A DNA stretch of 38,555 bases from Bdellovibrio sp. (GTDB taxonomy: Bacteria; Myxococcota; SpSt-1050), in the NCBI GenBank assembly GCA_020725805.1, contig DYEF01000100.1, positions 1-38,555 on the forward strand. The letters run 5' to 3'. Of the stretch, positions 9,819 to 17,744 are shown one piece after another. The translations under genes were made by a program, and so were the position numbers. Each line of letters starts with the position of its first letter. The first letter of the stretch is position 1. The notes below the pieces were generated by a model, which made no database searches, had not been told where the DNA came from, and worked only from the letters and a program-made list of their open reading frames with translations.

Positions 9819-9819
9819 T

Positions 9820-10467
9820 ATGATTATTGTTCTTCTCGGTCCCCCCGGATGCGGCAAAGGCACACAGGCACAGAGACTTATGGATGCGATGCACCTTCCG
9901 CAGATTTCAACAGGCGATATGCTGAGAAAGGCCCTTAAGGACGGGACACCTCTCGGGCTCGAGGCAAAGAAATATATGGAATCCGGTCAGCTGGTTCCGG
10001 ATTCCCTAGTGATAAATATTATGAAGGAAAGGGTGAAGAGTCCGGATTGTGCTAAAGGTTTTGTCCTTGATGGTTTCCCGAGGTCGATTCCTCAGGCGGA
10101 GGCACTGGATGTGATGCTCAGTGATATCGGGAAGAAGATAGACGTTGCTATCAATTTCGATGTTCCCGAGGAGGAACTTATTATAAGGATTTCGGGCAGA
10201 AGAAGTTGTCCGAAGTGTGGTGCGATGTTCCACATCAGATTTTCACCCCCGAAGACAGAAGGGATATGTGACAAGTGCGGTGAGAAACTCTATCAGAGGG
10301 CGGATGACAATGAGGAGACTGTCAGAAACCGTCTCAAGGTTTATAACAGTCAGACGGCACCGCTCATCGATTACTACAGCAAGAAGGGTGTCCTGAAGAA
10401 TATTGTGGCAGGCGGAGGTACGCCCGATTCTGTATTTGCAAAGGTGAAGGAAATTGTCGGATTTTAG
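9820..10467 (+). CDS. adk: Adenylate kinase, zinc-lid type
   Basis: The ATG is 1 nt after the secY stop, behind AGGAGGT. The 215-residue product is a long-form adenylate kinase: P-loop GPPGCGKGT at residues 7-15, the AMP-binding ISTGDMLR, and FVLDGFPRS. The lid has four cysteines, C130, C133, C150 and C153 (SCPKCG and CDKCG), consistent with structural zinc. It interconverts ATP + AMP and 2 ADP. The secY-adk-map-infA order is common in many phyla but not in gamma-proteobacteria. Confidence 0.98.
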   Translation: MIIVLLGPPGCGKGTQAQRLMDAMHLPQISTGDMLRKALKDGTPLGLEAKKYMESGQLVPDSLVINIMKERVKSPDCAKGFVLDGFPRSIPQAEALDVMLSDIGKKIDVAINFDVPEEELIIRISGRRSCPKCGAMFHIRFSPPKTEGICDKCGEKLYQRADDNEETVRNRLKVYNSQTAPLIDYYSKKGVLKNIVAGGGTPDSVFAKVKEIVGF

Positions 10468-10469
10468 AG

Positions 10470-11219
10470 ATGATAAATATCAAGACCCCGTCCGAGATTA
10501 AGATTATGGATATGGCAAACAAAATCGTAAATACAGCGCTGAGTGAAGTAGAGAAGAGGATTTCCCCTGGGGTCAGGGCAAGCCAGCTGAATGAGGTTGC
10601 CGAGAATGTGGTCAGAAAGTTCGGCGCAAAGCCTGCATTCAAGGGATACAACGGATATAAGTATTCGATATGTGTTTCGGTAAATGACGAGATAGTCCAC
10701 GGTCTGCCCGAGAAGAATAAGGTTATAAAGGACGGGGATATAGTCAGCATTGATTTCGGGGTTTTATACAACGGATATTACGGTGATGCGGCAAGGACGG
10801 TCATTGTAGGTGATGTCGGTCAGCCGGTAAGAGATTTTGTAAAGACGGCAGAAGATGCTTTTTATGCCGGTGTAAGCAGAATGAAGGCCGGAAACAGGAT
10901 AGGGGATATCTCGAATGCCATTCAGACCCTCGTGGAATCCAGAGGGTATGGTGTTGTGAGAGACCTTGTTGGTCACGGTATAGGAACAGCCCTTCACGAA
11001 GACCCTCCGGTCCCCAATTACGGGAAACCCGGAACCGGTCCCGATATCGTGGAAGGAATGGTCCTCGCAATAGAACCTATGATCACAATGGGTGATTTCC
11101 GTGTGTTATATGACAGTGATGGCTGGACAACCAGGACTTATGATGGTAAACTTTCAGCCCATTTTGAGTATTCGGTCGCCGTTGTTGACGGCGGTTATTA
11201 TATTCTTGGAATTAACTGA
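10470..11219 (+). CDS. map: Methionine aminopeptidase, type I
   Basis: The 249-residue product has all five expected metal ligands of the type I enzyme, D95, D106, H169, E202 and E233, in the contexts [24 protein letters not shown] and FEYS. His77 matches the conserved active-site histidine. It removes the initiator methionine from nascent proteins. It starts 2 nt after adk with no clear ribosome-binding site, which suggests translational coupling. Confidence 0.98.
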   Translation: MINIKTPSEIKIMDMANKIVNTALSEVEKRISPGVRASQLNEVAENVVRKFGAKPAFKGYNGYKYSICVSVNDEIVHGLPEKNKVIKDGDIVSIDFGVLYNGYYGDAARTVIVGDVGQPVRDFVKTAEDAFYAGVSRMKAGNRIGDISNAIQTLVESRGYGVVRDLVGHGIGTALHEDPPVPNYGKPGTGPDIVEGMVLAIEPMITMGDFRVLYDSDGWTTRTYDGKLSAHFEYSVAVVDGGYYILGIN

Positions 11220-11224
11220 GGTAT

Positions 11225-11446
11225 ATGTCTAAAGAGCAGGCAATAGAAGTAGAAGGAACTGTAGTGGAGACACTACCAAATACAATGTTCAGAGTAGAGT
11301 TGCCGAACGGCAAGAAGATAATTGCCTATCTCTCTGGCAAGATGAGGATGCACTTTATCAGAATTCTGCCCGGGGATAAGGTTATTGTAGAGCTGAGTCC
11401 TTATGACCTCAGCAAGGGAAGGATTACTTTCAGGAGTAAGAAATAA
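11225..11446 (+). CDS. infA: Translation initiation factor IF-1
   Basis: The 73-residue product is a single OB-fold of normal length, with [18 protein letters not shown] and the conserved [20 protein letters not shown]-1 occupies the 30S A site during initiation. GAGGTA precedes the ATG. The gene sits between map and rpmJ as in many bacteria. Confidence 0.98.
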   Translation: MSKEQAIEVEGTVVETLPNTMFRVELPNGKKIIAYLSGKMRMHFIRILPGDKVIVELSPYDLSKGRITFRSKK

Positions 11447-11465
11447 TTAACAGGATAGGTGATTT

Positions 11466-11579
11466 ATGAAAGTAAGAGCATCTGTTAAAAAGATTTGTCC
11501 CAAATGCAAGATTATCAAGAGAAAAGGTGTAATCAGGGTAATCTGTGAGAACAAGAAGCACAAACAAAAACAGGGATAG
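11466..11579 (+). CDS. rpmJ: 50S ribosomal protein L36
   Basis: This short gene encodes 37 residues beginning [20 protein letters not shown]. The zinc ligands of the C+ form are visible: C11, C14, C27 and H32. GGATAGGTG precedes the ATG. L36 stabilises 23S rRNA folding. Its location between infA and rpsM is standard. Confidence 0.97.
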   Translation: MKVRASVKKICPKCKIIKRKGVIRVICENKKHKQKQG

Positions 11580-11597
11580 TTTTTAAGGAGGATTTTA

Positions 11598-11996
11598 ATG
11601 GCACGAATTGCTGGTATCGATTTACCCAAGAACAAGAAGATAGGTATTGCACTTACTTATCTTTACGGTGTAGGAAGGTCTCTTGCAAAAGTTATTCTGG
11701 AGAAGGCACAGGTCTCACCGGACAAGAGAAGCTACGAACTGAGTGACGATGAGATTAAGAGAATAAGAGAGACCATTGAGCAGGAGGGAATCAAGATTGA
11801 GGGTGACCTGAAAAGAGAGGTCACTATGAATATCAAGAGACTTATAGAGCTCAACACCTACAGAGGTCTCAGGCACAAGAGAGGTCTGCCGGTCAGAGGT
11901 CAGAGGACTCACACCAATGCAAGAACCAGAAAGGGTCCCAGAAGAGGAATCATCAGACCGTCGGCATCATCTTCAACAGCCGCACCCAAGGCTTAA
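11598..11996 (+). CDS. rpsM: 30S ribosomal protein S13
   Basis: The 132-residue product starts [19 protein letters not shown] and has the C-terminal block [20 protein letters not shown], which reaches toward the P-site tRNA. A Ser/Thr/Ala-rich tail ([11 protein letters not shown]) makes it slightly longer than average. AAGGAGG precedes the ATG. Confidence 0.98.
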   Translation: MARIAGIDLPKNKKIGIALTYLYGVGRSLAKVILEKAQVSPDKRSYELSDDEIKRIRETIEQEGIKIEGDLKREVTMNIKRLIELNTYRGLRHKRGLPVRGQRTHTNARTRKGPRRGIIRPSASSSTAAPKA

Positions 11997-12018
11997 CTGA
12001 AATACGGAGGTATCAAGA

Positions 12019-12393
12019 GTGAAACCCAAGAAGAAAGTCAAGAAGGTAGTAAACACAGGTATTGTTCACATTCAGTCAACTTTTAACAATACCATCATTA
12101 CGATTTCTGATATGAACGGGAATGTGGTGGCCTGGTCGAGTGCGGGCGCCAAGGGCTTTAAGGGGTCAAAGAGAAGTACTCCTTTTGCCGCTCAGGTAGC
12201 TGCCGAGGATGCGGCCAAGAAGGCAATGGATCAGGGGATGAAGTCTGTCGGAATACTGGTAAAAGGTCCGGGAGCAGGCAGAGAGTCTGCTATCAGGGCT
12301 ATTCAGGCGGCAGGACTGAAGGTTACAATGATCAAGGATATTACCCCTGTTCCGCACAACGGATGCAGACCGCCCAAGAGAAGAAGAGTTTAG
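12019..12393 (+). CDS. rpsK: 30S ribosomal protein S11
   Basis: The start is GTG behind CGGAGGT. The 124-residue product contains the S11 blocks [18 protein letters not shown] and [20 protein letters not shown] and ends [16 protein letters not shown]11 forms part of the 30S platform. There is no upstream in-frame ATG. Confidence 0.98.
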   Translation: MKPKKKVKKVVNTGIVHIQSTFNNTIITISDMNGNVVAWSSAGAKGFKGSKRSTPFAAQVAAEDAAKKAMDQGMKSVGILVKGPGAGRESAIRAIQAAGLKVTMIKDITPVPHNGCRPPKRRRV

Positions 12394-12417
12394 TAATTTT
12401 TTTAAGGAGGATATACT

Positions 12418-13056
12418 TTGGCACGTTATACCAAATCCAGATGTAAACTTTGCAGAAGAGAGGCAATCAGGGAAGAACCCAAGATGTTTCTCAAATCAGA
12501 GAGATGTTACACAGACAAGTGTGCAATCGAGAGAAGGGCTTTCCCTCCCGGGCAGCACGGTTCGAAGAAGGGAAAACTCTCGGGTTACGGGGTGCGTGTA
12601 AGGGAGAAGCAGAAGGCAAAGAGAATTTACGGGCTTCTGGAGAAGCAGTTCAGGGAGTATTTTGATAAGGCAAAGAATAAGGAAGGAATCACAGGTGACC
12701 ATCTGATAGTATTTCTTGAGAGAAGACTTGACAATGTGGTTTACAGGCTCGGTTTTGCGAAGAGCCGCAGCCACGCCAGACAGCTTGTGGCTCACGGGCA
12801 CTTTCTCGTAAACGGAAGAAGGACAGATATCCCGTCATATCTTGTCAGGGTAGGAGACGAAATTCAGCTGAAGGAACGTTCGAGGAAGAACCAGACTATC
12901 GCAGAGACCTTCGAGGCAAAGAAAGGTACCGTTCCGAAGTGGCTGGAGATTGATGATAAATCCTTCAAGGGGATTGTGAAGAATCTCCCTGAGAGGAAAG
13001 ATATCACAGACCTTAATATTAATGAGCAGTTAATTGTAGAATTGTATTCCAGATAG
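12418..13056 (+). CDS. rpsD: 30S ribosomal protein S4, zinc-binding form
   Basis: The start is TTG behind AAGGAGGATATAC, giving MARYTKSRCKLCRRE. The 212-residue product has four N-terminal cysteines, C9, C12, C30 and C35, the C+ zinc form. The S4 RNA-binding domain follows (ERRLDNVVYRLGFAKSRSHA). S4 nucleates 30S assembly and can repress the alpha operon in some bacteria. Confidence 0.98.
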   Translation: MARYTKSRCKLCRREAIREEPKMFLKSERCYTDKCAIERRAFPPGQHGSKKGKLSGYGVRVREKQKAKRIYGLLEKQFREYFDKAKNKEGITGDHLIVFLERRLDNVVYRLGFAKSRSHARQLVAHGHFLVNGRRTDIPSYLVRVGDEIQLKERSRKNQTIAETFEAKKGTVPKWLEIDDKSFKGIVKNLPERKDITDLNINEQLIVELYSR

Positions 13057-13073
13057 AGATTTAAGGAGGAGAA

Positions 13074-14090
13074 ATGTATAAGGTATGGCAGGAACTCATT
13101 AAACCCAAAAAGCTTACTGTCGAGACCGATACCCAGACCGAAACCTATGCAAAGTTTACGGCAGAACCGCTGGAGCAGGGACTCGGGATCACTCTTGGTA
13201 ACTCTCTCAGAAGAGTTCTCCTTTCTCTTATACCGGGTGCGGCTATTGCGGCAGTAAAGATTGATGGTGTTCTGCACGAGTTTACCAGCATCCAGGGTAT
13301 TTCGGAGGATGTGACGGATATTATTCTGAATCTGAAGCAGATAGTAGTTCAGATGGACCCCGATGTCGAGGAGAAGACTTTTGTACTCAAACAGAAGGGA
13401 CCAAAGACAGTATGTGCAAAGGATATTGAGATAGACCAGTCAGTCAGAATCATCAACCCTGACCAGGTGATTGCTCACCTCGATGAGGGTGCGACACTGA
13501 ATATGGAACTGCTTTTCAAGCACGGAAGAGGGTATGAAGGTGCAGACAGAATTAAGAGCAAATATGACCTCCCTGTCGGCATGCTGCCTATTGATTGCCT
13601 CTTCTCTCCTGTAAAGAAGGTCAATTATAATGTAACATATTCGAGGGTCGGGCAGATTACCGATTATGACAAGCTGATTCTCGAGGTATATACCAACGGT
13701 GCGATGAAGCCTGAGGATGCGGTGGCCATTGCTGCAAAGATTATCGAGAAACAGATGGCGATATTCATCAATTTTGAAGAGGAGGCCGAGGAGGTTTCCC
13801 ACGTTGAAATTCCCCAGTCAAAACTTAATGAAAATCTCTTTAAGTCAGTTGATGAACTGGAACTTTCGGTCAGGGCAAGCAACTGTCTGCAGGCAGCAAA
13901 TATAAAATATATAGGCGACCTTGTCCAGAAGACAGAGGCCGAGATGCTCAAGACAAAGAATTTCGGCCGGAAATCCTTGAGAGAGATCAAGGATATTCTG
14001 GCAGGTATGGGACTGAGTCTCGGTATGAAACTTGAGAACTGGCCCCCGAAGGAGTTCCCCAGTACGTCGAAGGACAAAGATATAACCTGA
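13074..14090 (+). CDS. rpoA: RNA polymerase alpha subunit
   Basis: The 338-residue product has the dimerisation/beta-binding N-terminal domain ([20 protein letters not shown] near residues 38-57) and a helical C-terminal domain from about residue 250 with [19 protein letters not shown]. The C-terminal domain contacts UP elements and activators. It starts with ATG behind AAGGAGG, 17 nt after rpsD, in the usual alpha-operon order. Confidence 0.99.
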   Translation: MYKVWQELIKPKKLTVETDTQTETYAKFTAEPLEQGLGITLGNSLRRVLLSLIPGAAIAAVKIDGVLHEFTSIQGISEDVTDIILNLKQIVVQMDPDVEEKTFVLKQKGPKTVCAKDIEIDQSVRIINPDQVIAHLDEGATLNMELLFKHGRGYEGADRIKSKYDLPVGMLPIDCLFSPVKKVNYNVTYSRVGQITDYDKLILEVYTNGAMKPEDAVAIAAKIIEKQMAIFINFEEEAEEVSHVEIPQSKLNENLFKSVDELELSVRASNCLQAANIKYIGDLVQKTEAEMLKTKNFGRKSLREIKDILAGMGLSLGMKLENWPPKEFPSTSKDKDIT

Positions 14091-14108
14091 TTTCACTAGG
14101 AGATTAAT

Positions 14109-14591
14109 ATGAAACACAGAAAAGCAGGCAGAAAGTACAGCAGAACCAGAGAGCACAGGATTGCTATGTTCAGAAATCTGCTTATGAATCTGATTAAGTA
14201 TTCACGTATCCGGACTACGGATGCCAAGGCAAAAGGGCTCAAGAGGATTGCCGACAAGGTGGTTTCCCTTGCAAGGACCAACAATCTGGCAAATATCAGG
14301 AAAGTCAGCTATTTTGTAAACGATAAGGATCTGATAAAGAAGCTGTTTTCAGAGATTGGCCCGAAGTTTGCAAACAGATCAGGCGGATATACGAGAATCT
14401 ATAAGGTTGGATTAAGAAGAGGCGATTCGGCTCCTGTCTCAATCATTGAATTTGCCTATGAAGAGGAGAAGAAGACCCAGAAGAAACAGGCCAAAAAGGC
14501 TGCAGGTAAGGTAAAGAAGGATGTCAGGAAATCCGAGAAGACGGTACAGCCGGACAAGGTAACGGATGAAGAGAAGAAGGAAAATGTCTGA
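14109..14591 (+). CDS. rplQ: 50S ribosomal protein L17 with Lys/Glu-rich tail
   Basis: The first ~115 residues are standard L17 (MKHRKAGRKYSRTREHRIAM, GGYTRIYKVGLRRGDSAPVS). The total is 160 residues, owing to a tail of about 44 mostly Lys, Glu, Ala and Val residues. L17 sits near the tunnel exit. It is the last gene of the supercluster and is followed by a strong intrinsic terminator. Such disordered tails occur on L17 in several phyla; the function here is unknown. Confidence 0.97.
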   Translation: MKHRKAGRKYSRTREHRIAMFRNLLMNLIKYSRIRTTDAKAKGLKRIADKVVSLARTNNLANIRKVSYFVNDKDLIKKLFSEIGPKFANRSGGYTRIYKVGLRRGDSAPVSIIEFAYEEEKKTQKKQAKKAAGKVKKDVRKSEKTVQPDKVTDEEKKENV

Positions 14592-14614
14592 AATGGATTC
14601 AGATTTAATGTACG

Positions 14615-14642
14615 GAGCAGGGCATAGCCCTGCTCTTTTTTT
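14615..14642 (+). terminator. Intrinsic terminator of the ribosomal supercluster
   Basis: A perfect 9-bp stem, GAGCAGGGC pairing with GCCCTGCTC, closes a 3-nt loop and is followed directly by seven T residues. It lies 23 nt after rplQ and 24 nt before the parA start. It should end transcription of the ribosomal genes. Confidence 0.95.
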
Positions 14643-14666
14643 ATAAACAGACCGGGAGATGAGCGA

Positions 14667-15434
14667 TTGGCAGTAATTATTTCAATTGTCAACCAGAAGG
14701 GCGGAGTAGGAAAGACTACTACGGCTGTTAATCTCTCTGCATCACTTGCTGTAGCAGGCAGAAAGGTCCTTCTGATTGACCTCGACCCTCAGGCGAATGC
14801 AACGACCGGACTCGGTGTCAGCAAGAAGGAACTGAAAATAAGTGTCTACAGATATATTATGGACCCGGAAGCGCCATTAGACGGGATAATTCCGACAATG
14901 ATTGACAGGTTCTTCCTGCTTCCGTCCAATTCGGAACTGGTAGGTGCCGAGGTGGAACTTGTCGAGGCAGACGACAGGGCGTTCAGACTCAGAAACTTTA
15001 CCGAGAGAGTAAGAAAGGATTATGACTTTATTATAATAGATTCGCCTCCTTCACTCGGTCTGCTTACCCTCAACTCTATTGTGGCATCGGACGGAATAAT
15101 AATTACACTGCAGTGCGAATTCTATGCGCTTGAGGGATTATCTGCCCTGATGAATACATTCGAACGTGTAAAGGAGAGTCTGAATCCATCTATAAAGATA
15201 TTCGGAATTATTCTGACGATGTATGATATCAGGAATAATCTCTCCAGACAGGTTATGGAGGAAGTCAAAAAACACTTTGGTTCTCTTGTTTACAATACTG
15301 TAATACCAAGGAATGTAAGACTAGGTGAATCCCCGAGTTTTGGAAAACCCATTATTCTTTATGACGCTACAAGTAAGGGGTCACAGGCTTATATTGACCT
15401 CGCAAGGGAATTTTTATCAAAAGTGGGAAAGTGA
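14667..15434 (+). CDS. parA: ParA/Soj-family partition ATPase
   Basis: The start is TTG behind GGGAGA. The 255-residue product is a full-length Soj-type ParA: deviant Walker A KGGVGKTT (residues 11-18), A' motif LLIDLDPQANAT (35-46), Walker B IIIDSPPS (122-129), and the family block PRNVRLGESPSFGKPI. There is no N-terminal helix-turn-helix extension, so it resembles chromosomal Soj rather than plasmid SopA. These ATPases bind DNA nonspecifically as ATP dimers and move ParB-parS complexes or other cargo. No parB or obvious parS is in the window, so the cargo is unknown. It begins only 24 nt after the terminator and its 3' end overlaps the convergent permease gene by 18 nt. Confidence 0.93.
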   Translation: MAVIISIVNQKGGVGKTTTAVNLSASLAVAGRKVLLIDLDPQANATTGLGVSKKELKISVYRYIMDPEAPLDGIIPTMIDRFFLLPSNSELVGAEVELVEADDRAFRLRNFTERVRKDYDFIIIDSPPSLGLLTLNSIVASDGIIITLQCEFYALEGLSALMNTFERVKESLNPSIKIFGIILTMYDIRNNLSRQVMEEVKKHFGSLVYNTVIPRNVRLGESPSFGKPIILYDATSKGSQAYIDLAREFLSKVGK

Positions 15435-16229
15435 ACCATCAAATTTTGCTCTCTTTACTGCCCTGCTGAAGGTAAATACCGAGAGGGGCCAGAGAATCAG
15501 TGAAAATATTATCAGTGCAAGACACTGGGGCATAATATCGGAGATATTTATCTCGGTCAGAAGTGATTTTCTGAGTCCTTCAAGTGCGTGTGTCATCGGA
15601 AGGATTTTCGAGACAAACTGGAGCGGTTTGGGCAGAAGCGAAACAGGAAAGTAGACGCCGCTGAACAGATATGAGAGAGCACTGTATATTATTGCAACAG
15701 GGTCGCCTCTCTTGAACATAAGTACGAAGCCTGCTGACAGGACCCCCATAGAGGAGAATGCAATAATCGAGAGAGAAAGAATCAGCATTGAGTAATGTAA
15801 CTGACCGAGGTAAAATCCGCCCGAGGAGAAGAAAAAGGTAATGATGAGATATACAAAGATTCTCAGTGTCGAAAATAGGAAATCGTACAATGTACTGAAT
15901 ATCAGAAATTCACCGGGTTTTACTCCGCAGATCAGTACGGATTCGAGGGTTCCTGTCAGCTGGGATTCCCGGATTCTCTGGGAGAACCCCCTTGTGGCTA
16001 CAGAGAGATAATTTGAGAGGGCAATGCCAGTAATGACATACGGAAAGTATTCTTTATATTTTATCAGTTCGGGAGTCTGACTCAGGTCAATTATTTTTGA
16101 CAGAAAATAGAATGTAAAGACCGAGAAGAATATACCGAGGGTCTGCATAACAGCATTGAAGCCGTAACTGGATTCAATCAGAAAATCCTTTATGACAAAA
16201 TTTATGGCTTTGAGTATCTTATGCCTCAT
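15417..16229 (-). CDS. ABC-2 type transporter permease
   Basis: The 270-residue product has about six hydrophobic segments in an ABC-2 arrangement: a cytoplasmic N-terminus, then segments around residues 28-45, 63-80, 105-135, 145-170, 180-200 and 230-255. Between the second and third is the amphipathic RESQLTGTLESVLICGVKPG, the typical coupling region (compare the 'GTLE' block of ABC-2 exporters). It overlaps its ATPase gene by 4 nt, so the two proteins surely form one exporter. The substrate cannot be read from sequence; drug, lipid or polysaccharide export are possible. Confidence 0.85.
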   Translation of the reverse strand: MRHKILKAINFVIKDFLIESSYGFNAVMQTLGIFFSVFTFYFLSKIIDLSQTPELIKYKEYFPYVITGIALSNYLSVATRGFSQRIRESQLTGTLESVLICGVKPGEFLIFSTLYDFLFSTLRIFVYLIITFFFSSGGFYLGQLHYSMLILSLSIIAFSSMGVLSAGFVLMFKRGDPVAIIYSALSYLFSGVYFPVSLLPKPLQFVSKILPMTHALEGLRKSLLTEINISDIMPQCLALIIFSLILWPLSVFTFSRAVKRAKFDGSLSHF

Positions 16230-16963
16230 TCGATTTCAAAAATCCTTTTTATGTCTTTTTCTGTTTCTTCAAACGACCCTATTGAAACGATTCTTCCCTG
16301 ATTGATAAGAATTATCTGGTCTGATAAATCCCTGATTTCGTTTATCAGATGAGTTGCAAATATTATTGTCTTGCCTGCCTTTCTCAGTTTCTTCAGTAAG
16401 GAGTAGACATAGTGCTGTTGTTTGATATCTATTCCTTTTGTAATTTCGTCAAATAGTAGTATGTCCGGGTCAAATAACATAGCACGGGCGATTGCAAGCC
16501 TTTGTTTTGTGCCGGAGGAGAGTTCCTGAAATCTTGTATCCTTTTCTTTTGTAAGTTCAAAGTCATTTAGTATTATTTCGATCTTGTCATTAACAATCTT
16601 CCTGTCTTTATTTATGAGCGAACCGAAGAATCTGAGATTTTGCCAGAGAGTGAGGCGCGGGAAGAAGCCTTTGTCTGATTCGGCTATCAGAAATACCTTG
16701 TTGGGGTTCAGTCTGAATGCAACATTGTCAATCAGGACCTCTCCGCTGTCCGGATACAGGATTCCGCTGATTATTCTTAAAAGTGTTGTCTTCCCGGACC
16801 CGTTCGGACCGGTAAGTGAATATATCCCGGAATTTTTGAGGGATAGGCTGAAGTCATTAAGAACCTCCTTATACCTTTTCCTGAACGGGTGTAATATAAG
16901 TTCGGTTCTGCCTTTTTTTATTTCGAATCTCTTGCAGATATTTCTCAGTTCGATGACAGGCAT
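16226..16963 (-). CDS. ABC transporter ATP-binding protein
   Basis: The 245-residue product has Walker A GPNGSGKTT (52-60), a signature LSSGTKQRL (148-156, Ser replacing the usual first Gly), Walker B ILLFDE (168-173) and the H-loop histidine H205 in FATH. The Q-loop glutamine is replaced by Glu in LIAESDKG, as seen in some exporters. Residues 19-33 carry an insert, LHPFRKRYKEV, before the core, weakly recalling Wzt/TagH-like ATPases, but the single permease partner fits a Drr/Nod-type ABC-2 exporter better. No clear Shine-Dalgarno sequence precedes the ATG. Confidence 0.88.
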   Translation of the reverse strand: MPVIELRNICKRFEIKKGRTELILHPFRKRYKEVLNDFSLSLKNSGIYSLTGPNGSGKTTLLRIISGILYPDSGEVLIDNVAFRLNPNKVFLIAESDKGFFPRLTLWQNLRFFGSLINKDRKIVNDKIEIILNDFELTKEKDTRFQELSSGTKQRLAIARAMLFDPDILLFDEITKGIDIKQQHYVYSLLKKLRKAGKTIIFATHLINEIRDLSDQIILINQGRIVSIGSFEETEKDIKRIFEIE

Positions 16964-16972
16964 AAGACGGTT

Positions 16973-16999
16973 TTTATATGAATTACTTACTGTTGTAAA
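16973..16999 (-). promoter_or_regulatory. Candidate promoter of the two-gene ABC operon
   Basis: On the minus strand TTTACA (16999-16994) and TATAAA (16978-16973) are separated by 15 bp, a slightly short spacer. The box ends 9 bp before the ATG at 16963, so a transcript from it would be leaderless or nearly so, in keeping with the missing Shine-Dalgarno sequence. It is the only promoter-like pair I see between the upstream terminator and the gene. Confidence 0.35.
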
Positions 17000-17010
17000 C
17001 TATTTAAAAT

Positions 17011-17044
17011 AAAAAAAACCCTGCAAACCAAAAGGTTGGCAGGG
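17011..17044 (-). terminator. Intrinsic terminator of the lipoprotein gene
   Basis: Reading the minus strand, CCCTGCCAACC and GGTTTGCAGGG form an 11-bp stem with one mismatch and a TTTT loop, followed by eight T residues. It begins 24 nt after the stop of the lipoprotein gene and separates it from the ABC operon downstream. Confidence 0.92.
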
Positions 17045-17068
17045 TTTTGAATTCGGTAATAAATTATA

Positions 17069-17464
17069 TTACTTTGCCTTTGCAGGAGCAGCCTTGAACT
17101 TCGGCTTCTTTTCCTCTGCAGGGGCTGCCGGCTTCTTCTCTTCTTTCTTCTCTTCCTTCTTTGCAGCCTCTTTCTTTTCAGGAGCCTTTGCGTCCTTCTT
17201 TGCCTCTTCCTTCTTCTCTTCTTTCTTCGGGCATGCTTCCATGTCCTTCTTGAGCTGCTCGTTCTCGGCCTTTAATGCATTGAGCTGATTGTTGAGGTCA
17301 TCTCTTGCCTTGGTGAGCTCAGCCTCTTTTGCCTTGAGACCATCTCTCTCCTGAGTAAGAGAGCTTACCTGCTCATTCAGCTTCTTGATCTCTTCCTGAT
17401 TGCAGCCTACAAAGAAAATGCCCATCAGGAAAACTACTACTGCTAATAATACTACTTTCTTCAT
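17069..17464 (-). CDS. Small coiled-coil lipoprotein with Lys/Glu/Ala-rich tail
   Basis: The 131-residue precursor has a lipoprotein signal peptide (MKKVVLLAVVVFLMGIFFVGC); the lipobox FVGC places the acylated cysteine at residue 21. Residues 24-77 form an Lpp-like coiled coil of Leu/Lys/Glu heptads. The rest is a Lys/Glu/Ala/Pro repeat (KKEE, PAAP, APAKAK), probably extended and basic. No Asp follows the cysteine, so sorting to the outer membrane is likely by E. coli-type rules. Strong signals suggest abundance: promoter TTGACA-17-TATGAA, AAGGAGGTG ribosome-binding site and a strong terminator. The basic tail could tether the envelope to peptidoglycan or another anionic polymer, but that is inference. 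Confidence 0.85.
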   Translation of the reverse strand: MKKVVLLAVVVFLMGIFFVGCNQEEIKKLNEQVSSLTQERDGLKAKEAELTKARDDLNNQLNALKAENEQLKKDMEACPKKEEKKEEAKKDAKAPEKKEAAKKEEKKEEKKPAAPAEEKKPKFKAAPAKAK

Positions 17465-17497
17465 CTAAACACCTCCTTGGGGTTATTGTTGAAAAAA

Positions 17498-17517
17498 ACC
17501 AACCTAATTAAGTTGGT
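17498..17517. promoter_or_regulatory. 20-bp palindrome, candidate operator
   Basis: ACCAACCTAATTAAGTTGGT is self-complementary at nine of ten paired positions; only the seventh pair mismatches. It lies immediately downstream of the lipoprotein gene's -10 box and covers the predicted transcription start near 17512. A seven-T run follows on the minus strand, so if fully transcribed it could also act as a small hairpin. A repressor site is the simpler reading. Confidence 0.5.
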
Positions 17518-17518
17518 A

Positions 17519-17547
17519 TTCATAACAAAGTTTAGTAAATGTGTCAA
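17519..17547 (-). promoter_or_regulatory. Promoter of the lipoprotein gene
   Basis: On the minus strand a perfect TTGACA (17547-17542) is followed by a 17-bp spacer and TATGAA (17524-17519), a near-consensus sigma-70 promoter. The predicted start is near 17512, giving a leader of about 48 nt before the ATG at 17464. Confidence 0.75.
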
Positions 17548-17744
17548 TAAAATAAATTCAAACCATTCAGTTATCAAAGAACGAAGGCTAATTATAATCA
17601 GTTTCTCCGAATGTCAAGAAAATTATTACTGCAAAATTAGCGAGGCTTTTCAGTAGTCCGGAAATATGTCTGGATTTGTCAGGAGTGCAAGAAACAGACC
17701 GTTTGGCTCTACAAACCAAAAACCAAAAAAATAAAGCCTTTTAC
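17548..17744. other. Divergent intergenic region, no gene seen
   Basis: This AT-rich stretch separates the leftward lipoprotein promoter from the rightward TPR-gene promoter within the 338-bp gap between the two genes. I see no ORF, RNA gene or long repeat here. A weak imperfect hairpin near 17659-17676 (TCCGGA and TCTGGA arms) and an A-rich run near 17715-17735 are the only local features. Confidence 0.6.

Noticed and set aside
17094-17288. + strand Phe/Ser/Ala-rich ORF opposite the lipoprotein
   Set aside because: It mirrors the AAG/GAA repeats of the lipoprotein tail and has no ribosome-binding site.
17659-17676. Imperfect hairpin in the gap before the giant TPR gene as a small RNA or riboswitch
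   Set aside because: Only six pairs with a wobble and no promoter or terminator around it.
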